Assembly (NCBI RefSeq): GCF_037975245.1
Contig: NC_092571.1
Location: 22,303,917-22,367,916 of the forward strand
DNA length: 64,000 bases
Direction of reading: 5' to 3'
Source: Apostichopus japonicus
Taxonomy: Eukaryota; Echinodermata; Holothuroidea; Aspidochirotida; Stichopodidae
Shown: positions 50,301 through 61,801 of the stretch, one piece after another
Layout: each line of letters opens with the position of its first letter
How positions within the stretch are numbered: position 1 is the first letter of the stretch
Made by a program: the position numbers and the translations under genes
The notes under the pieces: model-generated
Seen by the model: the letters and a program-made list of their open reading frames with translations, nothing else
Databases searched by the model: none
Told to the model about the DNA's origin: nothing

Positions 50301-52013
50301 TGGCTTGGCGCACTGTGCGAGCTGATGATCGAGACTCTCTTTTGCATCCGTGGTTCGAACCCCGGGTGATGACGTCTTTTGCCGATCTTTTACAGCAAGT
50401 GCCTACACGGGGAGCTGTAAGTATTAGTTAATCCACCTAATATCTCAGTCCATACAGTGGTGCGATGGCTTGGCGCACTGTGCGAGCTGATGATCGAGAC
50501 TCTCTTTTGCATCCGTGGTTCGAACCCCGGGTGATGACGTCTTTTGCCGATCTTTTACAGCAAGTGCCTACACGGGGAGCTGTAAGTATTAGTTAATCCA
50601 CCTAATATCTCAGTCCATACAGTGGCGCGATGGCTTGGCGCACTGTGCGAGCTGATGATCGAGACTCTCTTTTGCATCCGTGGTTCGAACCCCGGGTGAT
50701 GACGTCTTTTACAGCAAGTGCCTACACGGGGAGCTGTAAGTATTAGTTAATCCACCTAACATCTCAGTCCATACAGTGGCGCGATGGCTTGGCGCACTGT
50801 GCGAGCTGATGATCGAGACTCTCTTTTGCATCCGTGGTTCGAACCCCGGGTGATGACGTCTTTTACAGCAAGTGCCTACACGGGGAGCTGTAAGTATTAG
50901 TTAATCCACCTAACATCTCAGTCCATACAGTGGCGCGATGGCTTGGCGCACTGTGCGAGCTGATGATCGAGACTCTCTTTTGCATCCGTGGTTCGAACCC
51001 CGGGTGATGACGTCTTTTGCCGATCTTTTACAGCAAGTGCCTACACGGGGAGCTGTAAGTATTAGTTAATCCACCTAACATCTCAGTCCATACAGTGGCG
51101 CGATGGCTTGGCGCACTGTGCGAGCTGATGATCGAGACTCTCTTTTGCATCCGTGGTTCGAACCCCGGGTGATGACGTCTTTTACAGCAAGTGCCTACAC
51201 GGGGAGCTGTAAGTATTAGTTAATCCACCTAACATCTCAGTCCATACAGTGGCGCGATGGCTTGGCGCACTGTGCGAGCTGATGATCGAGACTCTCTTTT
51301 GCATCCGTGGTTCGAACCCCGGGTGATGACGTCTTTTGCCGATCTTTTACAGCAAGTGCCTACACGGGGAGCTGTAAGTATTAGTTAATCCACCTAATAT
51401 CTCAGTCCATACAGTGGCGCGATGGCTTGGCGCACTGTGCGAGCTGATGATCGAGACTCTCTTTTGCATCCGTGGTTCGAACCCCGGGTGATGACGTCTT
51501 TTACAGCAAGTGCCTACACGGGGAGCTGTAAGTATTAGTTAATCCACCTAACATCTCAGTCCATACAGTGGCGCGATGGCTTGGCGCACTGTGCGAGCTG
51601 ATGATCGAGACTCTCTTTTGCATCCGTGGTTCGAACCCCGGGTGATGACGTTTTTTGCCGATCTTTTACAGCAAGTGCCTACACGGGGAGCTGTAAGTAT
51701 TAGTTAATCCACCTAATATCTCAGTCCATACAGTGGCGCGATGGCTTGGCGCACTGTGCGAGCTGATGATCGAGACTCTCTTTTGCATCCGTGGTTCGAA
51801 CCCCGGGTGATGACGTCTTTTGCCGATCTTTTACAGCAAGTGCCTACACGGGGAGCTGTAAGTATTAGTTAATCCACCTAATATCTCAGTCCATACAGTG
51901 GCGCGATGGCTTGGCGCACTGTGCGAGCTGATGATCGAGACTCTCTTTTGCATCCGTGGTTCGAACCCCGGGTGATGACGTCTTTTACAGCAAGTGCCTA
52001 CACGGGGAGCTGT

Positions 52014-52168
52014 AAGTATTAGTTAATCAAACCTAACATCTCAGTCCATACAGTGGCGCGATGGCTTGGCGCACTGTGCGAGCTGATGATCGAGACTCTC
52101 TTTTGCATCCGTGGTTCGAACCCCGGGTGATGACGTCTTTTACAGCAAGTGCCTACACGGGGAGCTGT
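52014..52168 (+). repeat. Short unit with 1-bp insertion (155 bp)
   Basis: TTAATCCACCTAAC reads TTAATCAAACCTAAC, a substitution plus one inserted base near unit bases 16-17. It is one of very few length changes in the mixed domain besides the 11-bp polymorphism. The neighbouring sequence is otherwise standard. Confidence 0.85.
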
Positions 52169-54566
52169 AAGTATTAGTTAATCCACCTAACATCTCAGTC
52201 CATACAGTGGCGCGATGGCTTGGCGCACTGTGCGAGCTGATGATCGAGACTCTCTTTTGCATCCGTGGTTCGAACCCCGGGTGATGACGTCTTTTGCCGA
52301 TCTTTTACAGCAAGTGCCTACACGGGGAGCTGTAAGTATTAGTTAATCCACCTAATATCTCAGTCCATACAGTGGCGCGATGGCTTGGCGCACTGTGCGA
52401 GCTGATGATCGAGACTCTCTTTTGCATCCGTGGTTCGAACCCCGGGTGATGACGTCTTTTACAGCAAGTGCCTACACGGGGAGCTGTAAGTATTAGTTAA
52501 TCCACCTAACATCTCAGTCCATACAGTGGCGCGATGGCTTGGCGCACTGTGCGAGCTGATGATCGAGACTCTCTTTTGCATCCGTGGTTCGAACCCCGGG
52601 TGATGACGTCTTTTGCCGATCTTTTACAGCAAGTGCCTACACGGGGAGCTGTAAGTATTAGTTAATCCACCTAATATCTCAGTCCATACAGTGGCGCGAT
52701 GGCTTGGCGCACTGTGCGAGCTGATGATCGAGACTCTCTTTTGCATCCGTGGTTCGAACCCCGGGTGATGACGTCTTTTGCCGATCTTTTACAGCAAGTG
52801 CCTACACGGGGAGCTGTAAGTATTAGTTAATCCACCTAATATCTCAGTCCATACAGTGGCGCGATGGCTTGGCGCACTGTGCGAGCTGATGATCGAGACT
52901 CTCTTTTGCATCCGTGGTTCGAACCCCGGGTGATGACGTCTTTTACAGCAAGTGCCTACACGGGGAGCTGTAAGTATTAGTTAATCCACCTAACATCTCA
53001 GTCCATACAGTGGCGCGATGGCTTGGCGCACTGTGCGAGCTGATGATCGAGACTCTCTTTTGCATCCGTGGTTCGAACCCCGGGTGATGACGTCTTTTAC
53101 AGCAAGTGCCTACACGGGGAGCTGTAAGTATTAGTTAATCCACCTAACATCTCAGTCCATACAGTGGCGCGATGGCTTGGCGCACTGTGCGAGCTGATGA
53201 TCGAGACTCTCTTTTGCATCCGTGGTTCGAACCCCGGGTGATGACGTCTTTTGCCGATCTTTTACAGCAAGTGCCTACACGGGGAGCTGTAAGTATTAGT
53301 TAATCCACCTAACATCTCAGTCCATACAGTGGCGCGATGGCTTGGCGCACTGTGCGAGCTGATGATCGAGACTCTCTTTTGCATCCGTGGTTCGAACCCC
53401 GGGTGATGACGTCTTTTACAGCAAGTGCCTACACGGGGAGCTGTAAGTATTAGTTAATCCACCTAACATCTCAGTCCATACAGTGGCGCGATGGCTTGGC
53501 GCACTGTGCGAGCTGATGATCGAGACTCTCTTTTGCATCCGTGGTTCGAACCCCGGGTGATGACGTCTTTTGCCGATCTTTTACAGCAAGTGCCTACACG
53601 GGGAGCTGTAAGTATTAGTTAATCCACCTAATATCTCAGTCCATACAGTGGCGCGATGGCTTGGCGCACTGTGCGAGCTGATGATCGAGACTCTCTTTTG
53701 CATCCGTGGTTCGAACCCCGGGTGATGACGTCTTTTACAGCAAGTGCCTACACGGGGAGCTGTAAGTATTAGTTAATCCACCTAACATCTCAGTCCATAC
53801 AGTGGCGCGATGGCTTGGCGCACTGTGCGAGCTGATGATCGAGACTCTCTTTTGCATCCGTGGTTCGAACCCCGGGTGATGACGTCTTTTGCCGATCTTT
53901 TACAGCAAGTGCCTACACGGGGAGCTGTAAGTATTAGTTAATCCACCTAATATCTCAGTCCATACAGTGGCGCGATGGCTTGGCGCACTGTGCGAGCTGA
54001 TGATCGAGACTCTCTTTTGCATCCGTGGTTCGAACCCCGGGTGATGACGTCTTTTACAGCAAGTGCCTACACGGGGAGCTGTAAGTATTAGTTAATCCAC
54101 CTAACATCTCAGTCCATACAGTGGCGCGATGGCTTGGCGCACTGTGCGAGCTGATGATCGAGACTCTCTTTTGCATCCGTGGTTCGAACCCCGGGTGATG
54201 ACGTCTTTTGCCGATCTTTTACAGCAAGTGCCTACACGGGGAGCTGTAAGTATTAGTTAATCCACCTAATATCTCAGTCCATACAGTGGCGCGATGGCTT
54301 GGCGCACTGTGCGAGCTGATGATCGAGACTCTCTTTTGCATCCGTGGTTCGAACCCCGGGTGATGACGTCTTTTGCCGATCTTTTACAGCAAGTGCCTAC
54401 ACGGGGAGCTGTAAGTATTAGTTAATCCACCTAATATCTCAGTCCATACAGTGGCGCGATGGCTTGGCGCACTGTGCGAGCTGATGATCGAGACTCTCTT
54501 TTGCATCCGTGGTTCGAACCCCGGATGATGACGTCTTTTACAGCAAGTGCCTACACGGGGAGATGT

Positions 54567-54729
54567 AAGTATTAGTTAATCCACCTAACATCTCAGTCCA
54601 TACAGTGGCGCGATGGCTTGGCGCACTGTGCGAGCTGATGATCGAGACTCTTTTGCATCCGTGGTTCGAACCCCGGGTGATGACGTCTTTTGCCGATCTT
54701 TTACAGCAAGTGCCTACACGGGGAGCTGT
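54567..54729 (+). repeat. Long unit with 2-bp deletion (163 bp)
   Basis: GAGACTCTCTTTTGC reads GAGACTCTTTTGC, loss of one CT in the pyrimidine stretch before the internal T4. The same allele occurs in units 12,191-12,353 and 18,757-18,919, which are segment B partners. Its presence here, 36 kb away, means either independent CT slippage or long-range copying. Confidence 0.85.
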
Positions 54730-55697
54730 AAGTATTAGTTAATCCACCTAACATCTCAGTCCATACAGTGGCGCGATGGCTTGGCGCACTGTGCGAGCTG
54801 ATGATCGAGACTCTCTTTTGCATCCGTGGTTCGAACCCCGGGTGATGACGTCTTTTACAGCAAGTGCCTACACGGGGAGCTGTAAGTATTAGTTAATCCA
54901 CCTAACATCTCAGTCCATACAGTGGCGCGATGGCTTGGCGCAATGTGCGAGCTGATGATCGAGACTCTCTTTTGCATCCGTGGTTCGAACCCCGGGTGAT
55001 GACGTCTTTTGCCGATCTTTTACAGCAAGTGCCTACACGGGGAGCTGTAAGTATTAGTTAATCCACCTAATATCTCAGTCCATACAGTGGCGCGATGGCT
55101 TGGCGCACTGTGCGAGCTGATGATCGAGACTCTCTTTTGCATCCGTGGTTCGAACCCCGGGTGATGACGTCTTTTACAGCAAGTGCCTACACGGGGAGCT
55201 GTAAGTATTAGTTAATCCACCTAACATCTCAGTCCATACAGTGGCGCGATGGCTTGGCGCACTGTGCGAGCTGATGATCGAGACTCTCTTTTGCATCCGT
55301 GGTTCGAACCCCGGGTGATGACGTCTTTTGCCGATCTTTTACAGCAAGTGCCTACACGGGGAGCTGTAAGTATTAGTTAATCCACCTAATATCTCAGTCC
55401 ATACAGTGGCGCGATGGCTTGGCGCACTGTGCGAGCTGATGATCGAGACTCTCTTTTGCATCCGTGGTTCGAACCCCGGGTGATGACGTCTTTTGCCGAT
55501 CTTTTACAGCAAGTGCCTACACGTTGAGCTGTAAGTATTAGTTAATCCACCTAATATCTCAGTCCATACAGTGGCGCGATGGCTTGGCGCACTGTGCGAG
55601 CTGATGATCGAGACTCTCTTTTGCATCCGTGGTTCGAACCCCGGGTGATGACGTCTTTTGCCGATCTTTTACAGCAAGTGCCTACACGGGGAGCTGT

Positions 55698-57347
55698 AAG
55701 TATTAGTTAATCCACCTAATATCTCAGTCCATACAGTGGCGCGATGGCTTGGCGCGTTGTACGAGCTGATGATCGAGACTCTCTTTTGCATCCGTGGTTC
55801 GAACCCCGGGTGATGACGTCTTTTGCCGATCTTTTACAGCAAGTGCCTACACGGGGAGCTGTAAGTATTAGTTAATCCACCTAATATCTCAGTCCATACA
55901 GTGGCGCGATGGCTTGGCGCACTGTGCGAGCTGATGATCGAGACTCTCTTTTGCATCCGTGGTTCGAACCCCGGGTGATGACGTCTTTTGCCGATCTTTT
56001 ACAGCAAGTGCCTACACGGGGAGCTGTAAGTATTAGTTAATCCACCTAATATCTCAGTCCATACAGTGGCGCGATGGCTTGGCGCACTGTGCGAGCTGAT
56101 GATCGAGACTCTCTTTTGCATCCGTGGTTCGAACCCCGGGTGATGACGTCTTTTGCCGATCTTTTACAGCAAGTGCCTACACGGGGAGCTGTAAGTATTA
56201 GTTAATCCACATAATATCTCAGTCCATACAGTGGCGCGATGGCTCGGCGCGTTGTACGAGCTGATGATCGAGACTCTCTTTTGCATCCGTGGTTCGAACC
56301 CCGGGTGATGACGTCTTTTGCCGATCTTTTACAGCAAGTGCCTACACGGGGAGCTGTAAGTATTAGTTAATCAACCTAATATCTCAGTCCATACAGTGGC
56401 GCGATGGCTTGGCGCGTTGTACGAGCTGATGTTCGAGACTCTCTTTTGCATCCGTGGTTCGAACCCCGGGTGATGACGTCTTTTGCCGATCTTTTACAGC
56501 AAGTGCCTACACGGGGAGCTGTAAGTATTAGTTAATCCACCTAATATCTCAGTCCATACAGTGGCGCGATGGCTTGGCGCGTTGTACGAGCTGATGATCG
56601 AGACTCTCTTTTGCATCCGTGGTTCGAACCCCGGGTGATGACGTCTTTTGCCGATCTTTTACAGCAAGTGCCTACACGGGGAGCTGTAAGTATTAGTTAA
56701 TCCACCTAATATCTCAGTCCATACAGTGGCGCGATGGCTTGGCGCGTTGTACGAGCTGATGATCGAGACTCTCTTTTGCATCCGTGGTTCGAACCCCGGG
56801 TGATGACGTCTTTTGCCGATCTTTTACAGCAAGTGCCTACACGGGGAGCTGTAAGTATTAGTTAATCCACCTAATATCTCAGTCCATACAGTGGCGCGAT
56901 GGCTTGGCGCGTTGTACGAGCTGATGATCGAGACTCTCTTTTGCATCCGTGGTTCGAACCCCGGGTGATGACGTCTTTTGCCGATGTTTTACAGCAAGTG
57001 CCTACACGGGGAGCTGTAAGTATTAGTTAATCCACCTAATATCTCAGTCCATACAGTGGCGCGATGGCTTGGCGCGTTGTACGAGCTGATGATCGAGACT
57101 CTCTTTTGCATCCGTGGTTCGAACCCCGGGTGATGACGTCTTTTGCCGATCTTTTACAGCAAGTGCCTACACGGGGAGCTGTAAGTATTAGTTAATCCAC
57201 CTAATATCTCAGTCCATACAGTGGCGCGATGGCTTGGCGCGTTGTACGAGCTGATGATCGAGACTCTCTTTTGCATCCGTGGTTCGAACCCCGGGTGATG
57301 ACGTCTTTTGCCGATCTTTTACAGCAAGTGCCTACACGGGGAGCTGT
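55698..57347 (+). repeat. Cluster of GCGTTGTACG units in the pure long domain
   Basis: Eight of these ten units (55,698 and 56,193-57,347; the two between them are standard) carry A59G, C60T and G64A together. Further copies start at 57,678, 59,822, 60,482, 61,472, 61,802, 62,132, 62,957, 63,122, 63,452 and 63,782. The three changes always travel together, so this is a single haplotype spread by conversion or unequal exchange. The last copies alternate with the standard haplotype at 330-bp spacing. Confidence 0.88.
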
Positions 57348-58501
57348 AAGTATTAGTTAATCCACCTAATATCTCAGTCCATACAGTGGCGCGATGGCTT
57401 GGCGCACTGTGCGAGCTGATGATCGAGACTCTCTTTTGCATCCGTGGTTCGAACCCCGGGTGATGACGTCTTTTGCCGATCTTTTACAGCAAGTGCCTAC
57501 ACGGGGAGCTGTAAGTATTAGTTAATCCACCTAATATCTCAGTCCATACAGTGGCGCGATGGCTTGGCGCACTGTGCGAGCTGATGATCGAGACTCTCTT
57601 TTGCATCCGTGGTTCGAACCCCGGGTGATGACGTCTTTTGCCGATCTTTTACAGCAAGTGCCTACACGGGGAGCTGTAAGTATTAGTTAATCCACCTAAT
57701 ATCTCAGTCCATACAGTGGCGCGATGGCTTGGCGCGTTGTACGAGCTGATGATCGAGACTCTCTTTTGCATCCGTGGTTCGAACCCCGGGTGATGACGTC
57801 TTTTGCCGATCTTTTACAGCAAGTGCCTACACGGGGAGCTGTAAGTATTAGTTAATCCACCTAATATCTCAGTCCATACAGTGGCGCGATGGCTTGGCGC
57901 ACTGTGCGAGCTGATGATCGAGACTCTCTTTTGCATCCGTGGTTCGAACCCCGGGTGATGACGTCTTTTGCCGATCTTTTACAGCAAGTGCCTACACGGG
58001 GAGCTGTAAGTATTAGTTAATCCACCTAATATCTCAGTCCATACAGTGGCGCGATGGCTTGGCGCACTGTGCGAGCTGATGATCGAGACTCTCTTTTGCA
58101 TCCGTGGTTCGAACCCCGGGTGATGACGTCTTTTGCCGATCTTTTACAGCAAGTGCCTACACGGGGAGCTGTAAGTATTAGTTAATCCACCTCATATCTC
58201 AGTCCATACAGTGGCGCGATGGCTTGGCGCACTGTGCGAGCTGATGATCGAGACTCTCTTTTGCATCCGTGGTCGAACCCCGGGTGATGACGTCTTTTGC
58301 CGATCTTTTACAGCAAGTGCCTACACGGGGAGCTGTAAGTATTAGTTAATCCACCTAATATCTCAGTCCATACAGTGGCGCGATGGCTTGGCGCACTGTG
58401 CGAGCTGATGATCGAGACTCTCTTTTGCATCCGTGGTTCGAACCCCGGGTGATGACGTCTTTTGCCGATCTTTTACAGCAAGTGCCTACACGGGGAGCTG
58501 T

Positions 58502-59326
58502 AAGTATTAGTTAATCCACCTAATATCTCAGTCCATACAGTGGCGCGATGGCTTGGCGCACTGTGCGAGCTGATGATCGAGACTCTCTTTTGCATCCGTG
58601 GTTCGAACCCCGGGTGATGACGTCTTTCGCCGATCTTTTACAGCAAGGGCCTACACGGGGAGCTGTAAGTATTAGTTAATCCACCTAATATCTCAGTCCA
58701 TACAGTGGCGCGATGGCTTGGCGCACTGTGCGAGCTGATGATCGAGACTCTCTTTTGCATCCGTGGTTCGAACCCCGGGTGATGACGTCTTTTGCCGATC
58801 TTTTACAGCAAGTGCCTACACGGGGAGCTGTAAGTATTAGTTAATCCACCTAATATCTCAGTCCATACAGTGGCGCGATGGCTTGGCGCACTGTGCGAGC
58901 TGATGATCGAGACTCTCTTTTGCATCCGTGGTTCGAACCCCGGGTGATGACGTCTTTTGCCGATCTTTTACAGCAAGGGCCTACACGGGGAGCTGTAAGT
59001 ATTAGTTAATCCACCTAATATCTCAGTCCATACAGTGGCGCGATGGCTTGGCGCACTGTGCGAGCTGATGATCGAGACTCTCTTTTGCATCCGTGGTTCG
59101 AACCCCGGGTGATGACGTCTTTTGCCGATCTTTTACAGCAAGGGCCTACACGGGGAGCTGTAAGTATTAGTTAATCCACCTAATATCTCAGTCCATACAG
59201 TGGCGCGATGGCTTGGCGCACTGTGCGAGCTGATGATCGAGACTCTCTTTTGCATCCGTGGTTCGAACCCCGGGTGATGACGTCTTTTGCCGATCTTTTA
59301 CAGCAAGGGCCTACACGGGGAGCTGT
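58502..59326 (+). repeat. Local cluster of AAGGGCC units
   Basis: Four of five consecutive units (58,502; 58,832; 58,997; 59,162) have CAAGGGCC where all others have CAAGTGCC. The first also has GTCTTTCGCC, which interrupts a T4. Tight clustering of a private allele in neighbours is the sign of recent local unit-by-unit spread, in contrast to the block duplications of the mixed domain. Confidence 0.9.
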
Positions 59327-61801
59327 AAGTATTAGTTAATCCACCTAATATCTCAGTCCATACAGTGGCGCGATGGCTTGGCGCACTGTGCGAGCTGATG
59401 ATCGAGACTCTCTTTTGCATCCGTGGTTCGAACCCCGGGTGATGACGTCTTTTGCCGATCTTTTACAGCAAGTGCCTACACGGGGAGCTGTAAGTATTAG
59501 TTAATCCATCTAATATCTCAGTCCATACAGTGGCGCGATGGCTTGGCGCACTGTGCGAGCTGATGATCGAGACTCTCTTTTGCATCCGTGGTTCGAACCC
59601 CGGGTGATGACGTCTTTTGCCGATCTTTTACAGCAAGTGCCTACACGGGGAGCTGTAAGTATTAGTTAATCCACCTAATATCTCAGTCCATACAGTGGCG
59701 CGATGGCTTGGCGCACTGTGCGAGCTGATGATCGAGACTCTCTTTTGCATCCGTGGTTCGAACCCCGGGTGATGACGTCTTTTGCCGATCTTTTACAGCA
59801 AGTGCCTACACGGGGAGCTGTAAGTATTAGTTAATCCACCTAATATCTCAGTCCATACAGTGGCGCGATGGCTTGGCGCGTTGTACGAGCTGATGATCGA
59901 GACTCTCTTTTGCATCCGTGGTTCGAACCCCGGGTGATGACGTCTTTTGCCGATCTTTTACAGCAAGTGCCTACACGGGGAGCTGTAAGTATTAGTAAAT
60001 CCACCTAATATCTCAGTCCATACAGTGGCGCGATGGCTTGGCGCACTGTGCGAGCTGATGATCGAGACTCTCTTTTGCATCCGTGGTTCGAACCCCGGGT
60101 GATGACGTCTTTTGCCGATCTTTTACAGCAAGTGCCTACACGGGGAGCTGTAAGTATTAGTCAATCCACCTAATATCTCAGTCCATACAGTGGCGCGATG
60201 GCTTGGCGCACTGTGCGAGCTGATGATCGAGACTCTCTTTTGCATCCGTGGTTCGAACCCCGGGTGATGACGTCTTTTGCCGATCTTTTACAGCAAGTGC
60301 GTACACGGGGAGCTGTAAGTATTAGTTAATCCACCTAATATCTCAGTCCATACAGTGGCGCGATGGCTTGGCGCACTGTGCGAGCTGATGATCGAGACTC
60401 TCTTTTGCATCCGTGGTTCGAACCCCGGGTGATGACGTCTTTTGCCGATCTTTTACAGCAAGTGCCTACACGGGGAGTTGTAAGTATTAGTCAATCCATC
60501 TAATATCTCAGTCCATACAGTGGCGCGATGGCTTGGCGCGTTGTACGAGCTGATGATCGAGACTCTCTTTTGCATCCGTGGTTCGAACCCCGGGTGATGA
60601 CGTCTTTTGCCGATCTTTTACAGCAAGTGCCTACACGGGGAGCTGTAAGTATTAGTCAATCCATCTAATATCTCAGTCCATACAGTGGCGCGATGGCTTG
60701 GCGCACTGTGCGAGCTGATGATCGAGACTCTCTTTTGCATCCGTGGTTCGAACCCCGGGTGATGACGTCTTTTGCCGATCTTTTACAGCAAGTGCCTACA
60801 CGGGGAGCTGTAAGTATTAGTTAATCCACCTAATATCTCAGTCCATACAGTGGCGCGATGGCTTGGCGCACTGTGCGAGCTGATGATCGAGACTCTCTTT
60901 TGCATCCGTGGTTCGAACCCCGGGTGATGACGTCTTTTGCCGATCTTTTACAGCAAGTGCCTACACGGGGAGCTGTAAGTATTAGTTAATCCACCTAATA
61001 TCTCAGTCCATACAGTGGCGCGATGGCTTGGCGCACTGTGCGAGCTGATGATCGAGACTCTCTTTTGCATCCGTGGTTCGAACCCCGGGTGATGACGTCT
61101 TTTGCCGATCTTTTACAGCAAGTGCCTACACGGGGAGCTGTAAGTATTAGTTAATCCACCTAATATCTCAGTCCATACAGTGGCGCGATGGCTTGGCGCA
61201 CTGTGCGAGCTGATGATCGAGACTCTCTTTTGCATCCGTGGTTCGAACCCCGGGTGATGACGTCTTTTGCCGATCTTTTACAGCAAGTGCCTTCACGGGG
61301 AGCTGTAAGTATTAGTTAATCCACCTAATATCTCAGTCCATACAGTGGCGCGATGGCTTGGCGCACTGTGCGAGCTGATGATCGAGACTCTCTTTTGCAT
61401 CCGTGGTTCGAACCCCGGGTGATGACGTCTTTTGCCGATCTTTTACAGCAAGTGCCTACACGGGGAGCTGTAAGTATTAGTTAATCCACTTAATATCTCA
61501 GTCCATACAGTGGCGCGATGGCTTAGCGCGTTGTACGAGCTGATGATCGAGACTCTCTTTTGCATCCGTGGTTCGAACCCCGGGTGATGACGTCTTTTGC
61601 CGATCTTTTACAGCAAGTGCCTACACGGGGAGCTGTAAGTATTAGTTAATCCACCTAATATCTCAGTCCATACAGTGGCGCGATGGCTTGGCGCACTGTG
61701 CGAGCTGATGATCGAGACTCTCTTTTGCATCCGTGGTTCGAACCCCGGGTGATGACGTCTTTTGCCGATCTTTTACAGCAAGTGCCTACACGGGGAGCTG
61801 T

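Larger units (their letters stand above)
1..55367 (+). repeat. Mixed domain: interspersed 165-bp and 154-bp units with higher-order repeats
   Basis: This domain holds 346 units, counted as 190 long and 156 short. Short units occur singly or in runs of two or three between long ones. A second marker, T or C at unit base 23 (AATATC versus AACATC), is tied to length: a C unit follows 143 of the 156 short units and only about 10 long units. Because both unit lengths are multiples of 11 (15x11 and 14x11), most spacings between shared rare variants are multiples of 11. The exceptions are explained by a few visible 1-3 bp indels. Ordered strings of rare variants recur at fixed offsets, showing repeated block duplication rather than copying of single units. 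Confidence 0.95.
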
